Shown here: one piece after another, positions 34,688 to 42,745 of the stretch
Layout: each line of letters opens with the position of its first letter
Numbering within the stretch: position 1 is the stretch's first letter
Assembly: GCF_901873365.1 (NCBI RefSeq)
Contig: NZ_CABFLM010000022.1
Location: 1 to 58,389, forward strand
Length of the DNA stretch: 58,389 nucleotides
Origin: an uncultured Aggregatibacter sp.
GTDB taxonomy: Bacteria; Pseudomonadota; Gammaproteobacteria; Enterobacterales; Pasteurellaceae
Direction: 5' to 3'
Position numbers and translations under genes: made by a program
Notes under the pieces: model-generated
What the model was told of the DNA's origin: nothing
Database searches by the model: none
Seen by the model: only the letters and a program-made list of their open reading frames with translations

Positions 34688-34690
34688 GAA

Positions 34691-34721
34691 AAGCCGACAT
34701 CGTATTTCCGGCTTGCTTTTT
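34691..34721 (+). terminator. hemN terminator
   Basis: AAGCCG/CGGCTT with a 12-nt loop, followed by GCTTTTTG. Confidence 0.6.
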
Positions 34722-34783
34722 GCCGGGAAAAGAGTAAAATCCACAGGCTTTTTGTCTATATATACAGAGAAAAAAGTAAGTTT

Positions 34784-34824
34784 AACTCTCATTTAACTTT
34801 CGATATTTGAGAGTTTTCTTTTTG
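34784..34824 (+). promoter_or_regulatory. Attenuator-like hairpin in the rpsP leader
   Basis: AACTCTCA (34784-34791) pairs with TGAGAGTT (34808-34815), followed by TTCTTTTT, 25 nt before the rpsP start. It is shaped like an intrinsic terminator but lies downstream of the likely promoter region (TATATA near 34757). Confidence 0.5.
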
Positions 34825-34848
34825 TAATCAAATAATTAGAGGAAGGTT

Positions 34849-35097
34849 ATGGTAACCATTCGTTTATCTCGTGGCGGAGCTAAAAAACGCCCATTTTACC
34901 AAATCGTAGTTGCTGACAGCCGTTCACCACGTGACGGTCGTTTCATTGAGCGTGTTGGTTTCTTCAATCCAATTGCACAAGGCAATGCAGAACGTGTTCG
35001 TATCAATTTAGACCGTGTTAACCACTGGGTTAGCCAAGGTGCTTCATTGTCTGATCGCGTTGCGACTTTAGTAAAAGAAGCGCAAAAAGCTGCGTAA
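34849..35097 (+). CDS. rpsP: Ribosomal protein S16
   Basis: 82 residues (E. coli 82), beginning MVTIRLSRGGAKKRPFYQIV, which is diagnostic. RBS AGAGGAAGG. First gene of the conserved rpsP-rimM-trmD-rplS operon. In E. coli this operon is next to ffh; here it is about 17 kb away, so a rearrangement separates them. Confidence 0.97.
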   Translation: MVTIRLSRGGAKKRPFYQIVVADSRSPRDGRFIERVGFFNPIAQGNAERVRINLDRVNHWVSQGASLSDRVATLVKEAQKAA

Positions 35098-35121
35098 TTT
35101 TGCTTTTTTGAGGTGATGAAT

Positions 35122-35649
35122 ATGCAACAACAAAGAATCGAAACTGTCGGAAAATTAGGTTCGACTTATGGTATTCGCGGTTGGTTACGTATTTACTCAT
35201 CCACAGAACAAGCTGAAAGTATCTTTGACTATCAACCTTGGTTTTTGAAAATCAAAGGGCAGTGGCTGCCAACCGAATTGGAAAACTGGCGTCATCATAA
35301 TCACGAACTGATCGTTAAATTAAAAGGCGTGGATGATCGTGAGGCGGCGCAAACTCTTGCCAATGTGGAAATCGGTGTCGATTTATCGGTATTTCCAACC
35401 TTGGAAGAAGGGGATTACTACTGGCACGATTTAATCGGTTGTGCGGTGGTGAACCTAGAAGGTTATGCCATGGGAACCGTGACTGAAATGATGGAAACCG
35501 GTTCCAATGATGTATTGGTGGTAAAAGCCAATGTAAAAGATGCTTTCGGGAAACAAGAGCGGTTAATTCCGTTTTTGTATGAACAAGTAGTTAAAAGAGT
35601 CGATCCCGCCACTAAGACGATTACAGTGGATTGGGACGCTGGTTTCTAA
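35122..35649 (+). CDS. rimM: Ribosome maturation factor RimM
   Basis: Assembles the 30S head by binding S19/16S. It has 175 residues from ATG 35122. GTG and ATG codons at 35113 and 35116 are too close to the ribosome site TGAGGTG. An N-terminal RimM domain (VGKLGSTYGIRGWLRIYSST) and a PRC-barrel half (DYYWHDLIGCAVVN, NDVLVVKAN, RLIPFLYEQVVKRVD) are present. Confidence 0.95.
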   Translation: MQQQRIETVGKLGSTYGIRGWLRIYSSTEQAESIFDYQPWFLKIKGQWLPTELENWRHHNHELIVKLKGVDDREAAQTLANVEIGVDLSVFPTLEEGDYYWHDLIGCAVVNLEGYAMGTVTEMMETGSNDVLVVKANVKDAFGKQERLIPFLYEQVVKRVDPATKTITVDWDAGF

Positions 35650-35714
35650 TCTCAGGTATGCCGTAGCGCTTTGCGGTAACATTAAACATAAGGCTCAAAA
35701 GTTAAGGCTAAATT

Positions 35715-36464
35715 ATGTGGATTGGGGTAATAAGTCTGTTCCCTGAAATGTTTAAAGCAATTACGGAATATGGGGTAACCGGCAGGGCTGTTAAGCAAAA
35801 CCTGTTACAAGTGCGGTGCTGGAATCCAAGAGATTTTACGCACGATAAGCATAAAACCGTGGATGACCGTCCTTATGGCGGAGGCCCGGGAATGCTGATG
35901 ATGGTGCAACCGTTAAAGGATGCTATCGATTCAGCAAAAGAAGTCGCAGGTGAAGGTGCAAAAGTGATTTATCTCTCGCCACAAGGTCGTAAACTCGATC
36001 AACAAGGTGTAGAGGAATTAGCGCAGAATCAGAAATTGATTTTGTTATGCGGCCGATATGAAGGCATTGACGAGCGTTTGATTGAAACGGTTGTTGATGA
36101 AGAATGGTCAGTAGGTGATTATGTCCTCACCGGCGGTGAATTGCCGGCAATGACGTTAATTGACGCAGTTGCCCGATTTATCCCAGGTGTGCTTGGTAAA
36201 CAAGCTTCCGCTGAGGAAGATTCGTTTGCCGACGGATTACTGGATTGTCCGCATTATACGCGTCCTGAAGTGCTTGATGGATTAACCGTGCCACCCGTGC
36301 TGATGTCGGGACACCATGAGGAAATTCGCAAATGGCGGTTAAAACAATCGTTATTGAGAACATGGTTACGACGCCCTGAGCTACTGGAAGGCCTAGCTCT
36401 GACTGACGAACAACGTAAGCTATTAAAACAGGTGAAAGCCGAATATAACAGTAAACTCAGTTAA
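35715..36464 (+). CDS. trmD: tRNA (guanine37-N1)-methyltransferase
   Basis: Makes m1G37 next to the anticodon, preventing frameshifts. It has 249 residues with the SPOUT knot: DDRPYGGGPGMLMM, LLCGRYEGIDERLIE, and DYVLTGGELPAM. The C-terminal domain has HYTRPEVLDG. AAGGCTAAATT precedes the ATG. Third gene in the ribosomal operon. Confidence 0.97.
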   Translation: MWIGVISLFPEMFKAITEYGVTGRAVKQNLLQVRCWNPRDFTHDKHKTVDDRPYGGGPGMLMMVQPLKDAIDSAKEVAGEGAKVIYLSPQGRKLDQQGVEELAQNQKLILLCGRYEGIDERLIETVVDEEWSVGDYVLTGGELPAMTLIDAVARFIPGVLGKQASAEEDSFADGLLDCPHYTRPEVLDGLTVPPVLMSGHHEEIRKWRLKQSLLRTWLRRPELLEGLALTDEQRKLLKQVKAEYNSKLS

Positions 36465-36488
36465 TTCTAGGATCAAAAAGGATCAAAA

Positions 36489-36839
36489 ATGTCTAACATC
36501 ATTAAACAACTTGAACAAGAACAATTAAAACAAAACGTACCAAGCTTCCGTCCAGGTGACACATTAGAAGTGAAAGTATGGGTTGTTGAAGGTAGTAAGC
36601 GTCGTTTGCAAGCATTCGAAGGCGTGGTTATTGCAATTCGTAACCGTGGCTTGCATTCTGCATTCACCCTACGCAAAATCTCTAACGGTGTTGGTGTTGA
36701 GCGTGTATTCCAAACTCACTCTCCGGCAGTGGATAGCATCGTAGTGAAACGTAAAGGTGCGGTACGTAAAGCGAAACTTTACTACTTACGCGCACTTTCC
36801 GGTAAAGCAGCTCGTATTAAAGAGCGTTTGGGCGAATAA
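36489..36839 (+). CDS. rplS: Ribosomal protein L19
   Basis: 116 residues (E. coli 115). MSNIIKQLEQEQLKQNVPSF and the typical RGLHSAFTLRKISNGVGVER are present. It lies at the 30S-50S interface and ends the operon, which a strong terminator closes. Confidence 0.97.
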   Translation: MSNIIKQLEQEQLKQNVPSFRPGDTLEVKVWVVEGSKRRLQAFEGVVIAIRNRGLHSAFTLRKISNGVGVERVFQTHSPAVDSIVVKRKGAVRKAKLYYLRALSGKAARIKERLGE

Positions 36840-36856
36840 TTTCGTACATTTAGAAG

Positions 36857-36913
36857 AATCTGCACGCGAAACGTTAGATAACATAAGTAACGGACTAAGG
36901 TGCAGATTTTTTT
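36857..36913 (+). terminator. Terminator of the rpsP-rimM-trmD-rplS operon
   Basis: AATCTGCAC/GTGCAGATT outer stem, inner CGTTA/TAACG stem, then a run of seven or more T. Confidence 0.85.
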
Positions 36914-37150
36914 ATTTGTTACGTCCGACTATCGCCTCAGCCACAGGATTTTCTTTCTCTCTTTTCTTCCTATTCTCTCACTTGTTTTCTCCTTAAATCA
37001 CGTCATTAATGCTTTTAACCTATTGATAAGTTTTGATTTACAAATCATTGAAGAGGGTTATAATAAATGCGACTTATTATCAGTTAAAGAAAATTCCTAT
37101 TCACAGTTTTCTTTTACTTATTTTTTCGAGCCTATTCAAAGGAAAAACAA
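36914..37150 (+). promoter_or_regulatory. exbB upstream region with -10 and possible Fur box
   Basis: TATAAT lies at 37059-37064. ATAATAAATGCGACTTATTA (about 37061-37080) is a loose inverted repeat resembling a Fur box. Fur control fits the TonB system, but the match is weak. Otherwise no gene is seen in this 237-bp gap. Confidence 0.35.
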
Positions 37151-37615
37151 ATGCCGCAGATTTTTGACTTTTTACAAAAGTACAGTGATTACATTATTAT
37201 CGGTTTATTGCTTTTTATGAGCGTCTTAATGCTCGCCATGGTGATTGAGCGTTTTATTTTCTTAGCCCGCGTTAAAGTCAGTCAATATTCCACCATTCAT
37301 GCACTTGAAATTGATTTAAACCGCAATCTCACTGTCATTTCCACCATCGGCGCGAATGCACCTTATGTTGGTTTGTTAGGAACCGTTATCGGTATTCTTT
37401 TAACCTTTTACCAAATCGGTCAAGCCGGTGGCGAAGTGAATGCCGGTGAAATTATGATGCATCTATCTTTAGCGCTAAAAGCGACCGCACTTGGTATCTT
37501 GGTGGCAATTCCGTCCATGATTTTCTATAACGCATTAGGGCGTAAGGTTGAAGTTAACCGTTTGAAGTGGAAAGTCTTAAATTCTCAAAAATATAAAGAA
37601 GAAACCGAAGCATAA
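37151..37615 (+). CDS. exbB: TonB-system proton channel subunit ExbB
   Basis: 154 residues, the short Haemophilus-type ExbB (E. coli is 244). Three membrane helices: DYIIIGLLLFMSVLMLAMVI, the segment GANAPYVGLLGTVIGILLTF, and LALKATALGILVAIPSMIFY. Forms the inner-membrane motor with ExbD that energises TonB using the proton gradient. AAAGGAAAAAC precedes the ATG. First of three adjoining genes. Confidence 0.93.
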   Translation: MPQIFDFLQKYSDYIIIGLLLFMSVLMLAMVIERFIFLARVKVSQYSTIHALEIDLNRNLTVISTIGANAPYVGLLGTVIGILLTFYQIGQAGGEVNAGEIMMHLSLALKATALGILVAIPSMIFYNALGRKVEVNRLKWKVLNSQKYKEETEA

Positions 37616-37624
37616 GGAATTCCT

Positions 37625-38101
37625 GTGAAAAAGTTTGATGAAATCAACATTATTCCGTTTATTGATATTATGTTGGTGTTGCTTGCTATCGTGTTGATTA
37701 CTGCTTCTTTTATTTCACAAGGAAAAATCCAAGTGAATGTACCGAAAGCAAGTGCTTCTGTGGCGTTTAAATCTAGCGAGCTGGCAAAATTATTAACCGT
37801 TACGGCAAAGGGTGAGCTGTTTTTTAATGACAAACCGACCACGCTTGAAGCGCTGGAGACTGAAATTGCCGGTTGGGATAAAACCCAAAAAGTGACCTTA
37901 AAGATTGATGCGGATGCCACATTCCAAGATTTTGTGTCTGTCACGGATTTATTGGCGAAAAATGACATTAAAGATGTCGCCATTGTGGCAACGAAAGATA
38001 AAGGTGGCGAGAAACCCAAAAACACGAATCCGCAGGCGCTCAAATCAGTGGAATCTCAAGGGACAAAACCTGCAGAACAAGCCGTCGGTGCCGGCAAGTA
38101 G
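37625..38101 (+). CDS. exbD: TonB-system protein ExbD
   Basis: 158 residues starting at GTG 37625 (AAGGAATTCCT upstream). The N-terminal membrane helix carries the proton-conducting aspartate in IIPFIDIMLVLLAIVLITAS, followed by a periplasmic domain (DATFQDFVSVTDLLAKNDIKDVAIV). The Lys/Pro/Gln-rich tail after residue 120 is longer than in most ExbD proteins. Confidence 0.93.
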   Translation: MKKFDEINIIPFIDIMLVLLAIVLITASFISQGKIQVNVPKASASVAFKSSELAKLLTVTAKGELFFNDKPTTLEALETEIAGWDKTQKVTLKIDADATFQDFVSVTDLLAKNDIKDVAIVATKDKGGEKPKNTNPQALKSVESQGTKPAEQAVGAGK

Positions 38102-38111
38102 GAGAATGTGA

Positions 38112-38879
38112 ATGCAGAATGCAAAACGTTCACTCTTGAGCTTTCTCTTATCTGCTGCGATTCATATTGCGATAATAGTTTGGCTTTTTGGTAGCCATGT
38201 GAATACCACGGATACGAGTGCTAACAGTGCGACCGGTGAAATTTCAACCAGTATTTCCATGGAAATGATGATGGCCATGGTAGAGGCTGATCCGCCGCCG
38301 GTGGAAGAAAAAGCCCCGGAGCCGGAAAAACAGGAAACCGTTGAAGATCCAACCGTTAAACCGGAACCGCCAAAGGTTGAAAAACCAAAAGAACCGGAAA
38401 AACCGCAAGAGCCGAAAGAGAAGCCAAAAGAAAAACCTAAACAAAAGCCAAAAGAAAAACCGAAAGTTAAACCAAGCCCTGATGTGCCGATAGGTGACAG
38501 AACGGTTGAATCTAACGCTTCTGTGAATTCAAAGGCAACGACAACCGGTCCGGCAACGACGACGAATCCTAACTTAGTGGGAAATGGCGCCAGCGGCAGT
38601 GAGCTTGATGCTTATCGTTCTGCGTTGCGCCGTGAAATTGAACGACACAAACGTTATCCTGCTCGTGCGAAAATGATGCGTAAGCAGGGCGTGGTGACGG
38701 TTTCCTTTACTATTGGTGCAGATGGTTCTATCACCGGCGTAGCGATTGCGAAGAGTTCAGGGGTTGAAGATTTGGATAATGCAGCGTTAAGTGCGGTAAA
38801 TAGCGCCAGATCGATTGGGCCTCGACCGGCAGGCATGGGCGCATCGATTTCTGTGCCGATTAGTTTTAAAATCGACTAG
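38112..38879 (+). CDS. tonB: TonB energy transducer
   Basis: 255 residues: membrane anchor at about 8-25 (LSFLLSAAIHIAIIVWLFGS), a periplasmic proline/lysine/glutamate-rich rod at about 60-125 built from KPKE/PKEK repeats, and a C-terminal TonB domain (RYPARAKMMRKQGVVTVSFT, GVEDLDNAALSAV). Transfers energy to outer-membrane receptors for heme, transferrin or siderophore iron. No receptor gene is next to it. Confidence 0.94.
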   Translation: MQNAKRSLLSFLLSAAIHIAIIVWLFGSHVNTTDTSANSATGEISTSISMEMMMAMVEADPPPVEEKAPEPEKQETVEDPTVKPEPPKVEKPKEPEKPQEPKEKPKEKPKQKPKEKPKVKPSPDVPIGDRTVESNASVNSKATTTGPATTTNPNLVGNGASGSELDAYRSALRREIERHKRYPARAKMMRKQGVVTVSFTIGADGSITGVAIAKSSGVEDLDNAALSAVNSARSIGPRPAGMGASISVPISFKID

Positions 38880-38898
38880 TTTTTCTGACGGATAAAAA

Positions 38899-38939
38899 TA
38901 TGCCTCAGGATTGTGTGACAACCTGAGGCGCATTTTTTT
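38899..38939 (+). terminator. tonB terminator
   Basis: TGCCTCAGG/CCTGAGGCG with a 12-nt loop, then CATTTTTTT. Confidence 0.85.
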
Positions 38940-39004
38940 GCGGTTAGCCTTAAAAAGAAAAATAGGCTAAAATTAGGGCATTTTTAACCACGAGAAATTC
39001 CTTT

Positions 39005-40366
39005 ATGTCAGTAAAAACTCTTGAAAATCAGACCGCACTTTTACAGCAACAAGAACAACAATTATGCGATGCGGTCAGTCTTGCCCTTGAAATCGCCCAA
39101 AAAGCCGGTGCGGCCGCCGAAGTGGGTGTGACGAAATCCGGAGGGTTATCGGTTTCTACCCGTTTAAAAGATATTGAAAACGTTGAATTTAATAATGATG
39201 GCGCATTAGGCATTTCAGTTTATTTAGGTCAACAAAAAGGCAATGCCTCCACTTCCGATTTAAGCCCTGAAGCCATTAAAAATACCGTAGAAGCCGCATT
39301 AGCGATTGCGAAATATACCTCACCCGATGATTGTGCCGGTTTAGCCGACAAAGCATTAATGGCATTTGATGCACCGGATCTAGATTTGTATCACGCGGCA
39401 GATATTGATGTGGATCGTGCTGCGCAGTTGGCATTAGAGACAGAAAACGCGGCGCTAGCATTTGACAAACGCATTGTTAACAGCGAAGGCGCGTCTTTCA
39501 ATGCACATACCGGCGTGCGAGTGTATGGAAATAGCCATGGTATGTTGCAAAGTTATTTGTCTAGCCGCTATTCGTTGTCTTGCTCAGTTATCGCTGCACA
39601 TGATGATCAACTGGAACGAGATTATGAATACACGGTTTCCCGTGATATTAATGCATTAGAAAATGCACAATGGGTGGGTGAAAATGCCGCACGAAAAACC
39701 CTTGCTCGTCTACAACCGCAAAAAATCGCCACGCAGCAAGCGCCGGTAATTTTCCTAAATGATGTGGCGACCGGCTTAATCAGCCATTTAGCTACGGCTA
39801 TTAGTGGTGGCAGTTTATACCGTAAAGCCAGTTTCTTGCTAGATCATCTTGGCAAGCAAGTTTTGCCGGATTGGTTTCACATTAGTGAAAAACCGCATTT
39901 AATTGGCCGCCTTGCCTCAACGCCATTTGATAGCGAAGGCGTCAGAACGAAGGATTTGGAGATTATTCGTCAAGGGATTTTGCAAACCTATTTGCTCACC
40001 AGTTATAGCAGTCGTAAGTTGGGTATGCAAAGCACGGGACACGCCGGTGGCATTCACAACTGGTTGGTCCAGCCCAATTCGTCTGGAAAACTGACCGCAC
40101 TTTTACGTGAAATGGGACGCGGGTTATTGGTAACAGAAGTGATGGGGCAAGGGGTAAATTTGGTTACCGGTGATTACTCACGTGGCGTCGCCGGATTCTG
40201 GGTGGAAAACGGTGAAATTCAATATCCGGTGGGTGAAATCACCATTGCTGGCAGATTGCAGGATATGTTACGTAATATTGTGGCAGTTGGGGATGATATT
40301 GAACATCGTTCAAATATCCAGACCGGTTCGATCCTGTTGGAAAATCTGAAAATTTCCGGAAATTAG
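39005..40366 (+). CDS. pmbA: Metalloprotease subunit PmbA (TldE)
   Basis: 453 residues (E. coli TldE 450). Works with TldD as a heterodimer that trims peptides such as microcin B17 and CcdA. TldE itself lacks the metal site, and none is seen here. Family segments include EVGVTKSGGLSVSTR, SEGASFNAHTGVRVYGNS, GHAGGIHNWLVQPNSSG and the late VTGDYSRGVAGFWVENGEIQ. It is a single gene; tldD is not in the window. Confidence 0.93.
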   Translation: MSVKTLENQTALLQQQEQQLCDAVSLALEIAQKAGAAAEVGVTKSGGLSVSTRLKDIENVEFNNDGALGISVYLGQQKGNASTSDLSPEAIKNTVEAALAIAKYTSPDDCAGLADKALMAFDAPDLDLYHAADIDVDRAAQLALETENAALAFDKRIVNSEGASFNAHTGVRVYGNSHGMLQSYLSSRYSLSCSVIAAHDDQLERDYEYTVSRDINALENAQWVGENAARKTLARLQPQKIATQQAPVIFLNDVATGLISHLATAISGGSLYRKASFLLDHLGKQVLPDWFHISEKPHLIGRLASTPFDSEGVRTKDLEIIRQGILQTYLLTSYSSRKLGMQSTGHAGGIHNWLVQPNSSGKLTALLREMGRGLLVTEVMGQGVNLVTGDYSRGVAGFWVENGEIQYPVGEITIAGRLQDMLRNIVAVGDDIEHRSNIQTGSILLENLKISGN

Positions 40367-40382
40367 ATCCTATTTTATTAAA

Positions 40383-40397
40383 TGATAATAATTCTTA
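40383..40397 (+). promoter_or_regulatory. Fur box for the pmbA-hpt intergenic RNA
   Basis: TGATAATAATTCTTA matches the 7-1-7 Fur consensus TGATAATnATTATCA at all but two positions. It ends just before the -35 of a good promoter, a repressing position. Confidence 0.65.
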
Positions 40398-40425
40398 TTG
40401 AAAAAAATGAGATCTCTGATACAAT
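40398..40425 (+). promoter_or_regulatory. Promoter of the candidate sRNA
   Basis: TTGAAA (40398-40403), 16-nt spacer, TACAAT (40420-40425). The expected start is near 40432. Confidence 0.7.
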
Positions 40426-40431
40426 GCATTC

Positions 40432-40564
40432 CATCTGTTAAGTATTGCAGTTAAGGTGATTGGTTTCATTTTAAAGTTTGCATCATGCTCCATAACAGGT
40501 AGAGTAAAAAGTAAATTCGTTAGGGTATTCAAAAGACTGAAGTTTAAACTTCAGTCTTTTTTTT
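40432..40564 (+). ncRNA. Candidate Fur-repressed small RNA
   Basis: About 130 nt without a reading frame, framed by a Fur box, a near-consensus promoter and a strong terminator (stem AGACTGAAGTTT/AAACTTCAGTCT at 40533-40558, then eight T). Fur-regulated sRNAs are known in this family: HrrF in H. influenzae and the JA series in A. actinomycetemcomitans. This may be one of those or a homologue. It would act like RyhB, sparing iron by lowering translation of iron-using proteins. Targets and Hfq binding cannot be judged here. Confidence 0.7.
40531..40564 (+). terminator. sRNA terminator
   Basis: A perfect 12-bp stem with essentially no loop bases (AGACTGAAGTTT and its complement), followed by a T-run. 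It lies 45 bp before hpt and separates the two transcripts. Confidence 0.85.
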
Positions 40565-40609
40565 GCTAAAATACCCGCACTTCACTCCCATTAAAAAGGC
40601 GATTATTTC

Positions 40610-41152
40610 ATGAAAAAACATCACGTTGACATTCTTATTTCCGAACAGGATGTGCGCAGTCGCATTGCGGAATTAGGCCAAGAAATTACCAATTTTTATC
40701 AACATAAAAATATCCATACGCCATTGGTTGTTGTCGGCTTGTTACGTGGTTCTTTCATGTTTATGGCGGATTTAGTGCGCGAAATTCACTTGCCTGTGGA
40801 AATCGATTTTATGACTACATCCAGTTACGGTAATGCCATGAATTCCAATCATGATGTGCGTATCAGCAAGGATCTTGATGGCGACATTAAAGGCAAACAT
40901 GTGCTGATTGTGGAAGATATTATCGATACCGGCTACACCTTACAAAAAGTGCGCGATATTTTAAATCTACGCGAGCCAAGTTCGTTGACCATTTGTACGT
41001 TATTGGATAAACCTTCACGCCGTGAAGTGGATGTGCCGGTTGATTGGGTAGGATTCACTATTCCTGATGAGTTTGTTGTCGGCTATGGTATTGATTACGC
41101 ACAACGCCATCGTAATTTGGGTTACATTGGCAAAGTGATTTTGGACGAATAG
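40610..41152 (+). CDS. hpt: Hypoxanthine phosphoribosyltransferase
   Basis: Purine salvage: hypoxanthine plus PRPP gives IMP. It has 180 residues (E. coli 178-182). The PRPP motif is HVLIVEDIIDTGYTLQKV, and the flap (FMTTSSYGNAMNSN) and C-terminal VGYGIDYAQRHRNL are typical. A TAAAAT -10 candidate lies about 40 bp upstream, right after the sRNA terminator. Confidence 0.95.
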   Translation: MKKHHVDILISEQDVRSRIAELGQEITNFYQHKNIHTPLVVVGLLRGSFMFMADLVREIHLPVEIDFMTTSSYGNAMNSNHDVRISKDLDGDIKGKHVLIVEDIIDTGYTLQKVRDILNLREPSSLTICTLLDKPSRREVDVPVDWVGFTIPDEFVVGYGIDYAQRHRNLGYIGKVILDE

Positions 41153-41159
41153 ATAAGAC

Positions 41160-41202
41160 CAGCAGATGGGAACATCAACAGATGCTGATTTCCCATCTTC
41201 AA
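41160..41202. terminator. Hairpin between convergent hpt and deoC
   Basis: AGATGGGAA pairs with TTTCCCATCT. There is no clear T-run on either side, so termination strength is doubtful. Confidence 0.4.
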
Positions 41203-41211
41203 TGAGGTGGA

Positions 41212-41883
41212 TTAATAATCGCTATTATTGTCTTTAATCCCTTTCACAATAGCAATACCGGCACTGGCACCAATGCGTGTTGCGCCGGCTTCAATCATCG
41301 CAAGCGCTGTTTGCGTATCTCGAATCCCTCCGGAGGCTTTAACACCAATGTCTCCCACAACCTGTTTCATCAACGCGACATCTTCTACGGTAGCGCCGCC
41401 CCGATTAAAACCGGTTGATGTTTTAACAAAGGCGACCCCTAAGGCTTTACTGATTTCACAGGCTTTTACAATTTCCTCTTTTGTGAGCAAGCAGGTTTCT
41501 AAAATGACTTTTAACGGTTTACCCTGACAGGCAGTTAAGACGGCTTGAATATCTTCTTTTACAGCGACCCACTGATTTGATTTAATCCATCCAACATTGA
41601 TGACCATATCAATTTCATCCGCACCGGCAGCAATGGCGGCTTGCGTTTCAAATACTTTGACCGAGGTTAGATTCGCGCCCAATGGAAAGCCCACGACAGT
41701 ACAAATTTTTATCGGCGTGCCGGCCAATTTTTGTTTTGCCAAAGGAATATGACACGAGTTAATGCAAACAGAAAAAAATTGATATTCAATGGCTTCATCG
41801 CATAATGTCAGGATATCCGTTTCTGTTTTTTCTGCGGTCAGTGCAGTGTGATCAATGTAGTGAGCGAGGTGTTGTGCGTTCAT
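41212..41883 (-). CDS. deoC: Deoxyribose-phosphate aldolase
   Basis: Splits 2-deoxyribose-5-phosphate into glyceraldehyde-3-phosphate and acetaldehyde. It has 223 residues of the short DeoC type. The Schiff-base lysine is in FVKTSTGFNRGGAT, and VKASGGIRDTQTAL and DEIDMVINVGW are also family marks. AAAGGAGC precedes the ATG. The gene is alone, not in a deo operon. Confidence 0.95.
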   Translation of the reverse strand: MNAQHLAHYIDHTALTAEKTETDILTLCDEAIEYQFFSVCINSCHIPLAKQKLAGTPIKICTVVGFPLGANLTSVKVFETQAAIAAGADEIDMVINVGWIKSNQWVAVKEDIQAVLTACQGKPLKVILETCLLTKEEIVKACEISKALGVAFVKTSTGFNRGGATVEDVALMKQVVGDIGVKASGGIRDTQTALAMIEAGATRIGASAGIAIVKGIKDNNSDY

Positions 41884-41972
41884 TGTAAAAGCTCCTTTTA
41901 TTGCAAAAAAATAGAAGTAAATTATAACGCAAAGACCTATCGGGGTTGTGATCTGGATGCTATTTTGTGTAT

Positions 41973-42743
41973 TTAGCGATCATGAATGTGATGGTTCACA
42001 TACACGTCAAAACGGTGATTCTTCGTTTCGCGCGAAAAGTGCGGTGCTTTTTGCGCGAGAAAATCAGCGTAGTCGGGGCGTTTGACCACGACGCGCTGAC
42101 GGGCGAGTTGGAGTGCGGGCGCAAGTAGCTCGTCCGCGTCTAAATCGGCACCGACCAAATGTTGAAACACGCGCATTTCTTTTTTCACCAAGGCGCTTTT
42201 GGCTTTGTGTGGGTACATGGGGTCGAGATAGACCACATCCGCAAAATCCGTGTCAGGATTCAGTTGATTGATGTGTTGATAAGGCAACAGTTGCATATTT
42301 TGTTGTATCCACGGGCCGATTTCTTCGTCAGCATAAGCACGTTGCAAGCCATCTTGTAATAACAAACGTACGACCGGGTGGCGTTCAACCAGTTTCACTT
42401 GGCAACCTAGCGCCGCCAATACAAAGGCATCACGCCCTAAGCCTGCCGTCGCGTCAATCACCGTCGGCAAACTATCTTGTTTAATACCTACCGCTTTTGC
42501 CACCGCCTCACCGCGACCGCCACCAAATTTGCGGCGATGTGCCATAGCGCCTCCGACAAAATCCACAAATACCGCGCCTAATTTTGGCTCGTCTAATTTG
42601 CGTAATTCTAAGCGTTCCATGCCTTCCGTTTCCGTCCACACTAACGCCAATGGGCTGTTTGGATCGTGCATTAAGCCGGCTTCGGCAAAAAGTGCGGTGG
42701 GTTTTTGCGGTGTTTGGGTTTCGCAGAGCAGTTGGATGTTCAT
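41973..42743 (-). CDS. rsmJ: 16S rRNA (guanine1516-N2)-methyltransferase
   Basis: 256 residues from ATG 42743 (MNIQLLCETQTPQKP, with AAAGGGATAAAC upstream). A longer reading from 42767 overlaps trmA. SAM motif VIDATAGLGRDAFVLAALGC and catalytic-type motif DVVYLDPMYPHKAKSA fit RsmJ (YhiQ). It starts 2 nt after the trmA stop, so translation is coupled. Confidence 0.92.
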   Translation of the reverse strand: MNIQLLCETQTPQKPTALFAEAGLMHDPNSPLALVWTETEGMERLELRKLDEPKLGAVFVDFVGGAMAHRRKFGGGRGEAVAKAVGIKQDSLPTVIDATAGLGRDAFVLAALGCQVKLVERHPVVRLLLQDGLQRAYADEEIGPWIQQNMQLLPYQHINQLNPDTDFADVVYLDPMYPHKAKSALVKKEMRVFQHLVGADLDADELLAPALQLARQRVVVKRPDYADFLAQKAPHFSRETKNHRFDVYVNHHIHDR

Positions 42744-42745
42744 GT

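Noticed and set aside
36900..37220. Plus-strand frame across the rplS-exbB gap
   Set aside because: It runs through the operon terminator and the exbB promoter and overlaps exbB in another frame.
38244..38444. Phe-rich minus frame opposite tonB
   Set aside because: It is the reverse reading of the Lys/Pro/Glu-rich TonB rod.
41987..42000. CRP-like TGTGATGGTTCACA near deoC/rsmJ
   Set aside because: The half-sites are only 4 nt apart rather than 6, and it lies in the 3' end of rsmJ, over 100 bp upstream of deoC and poorly placed for a promoter.
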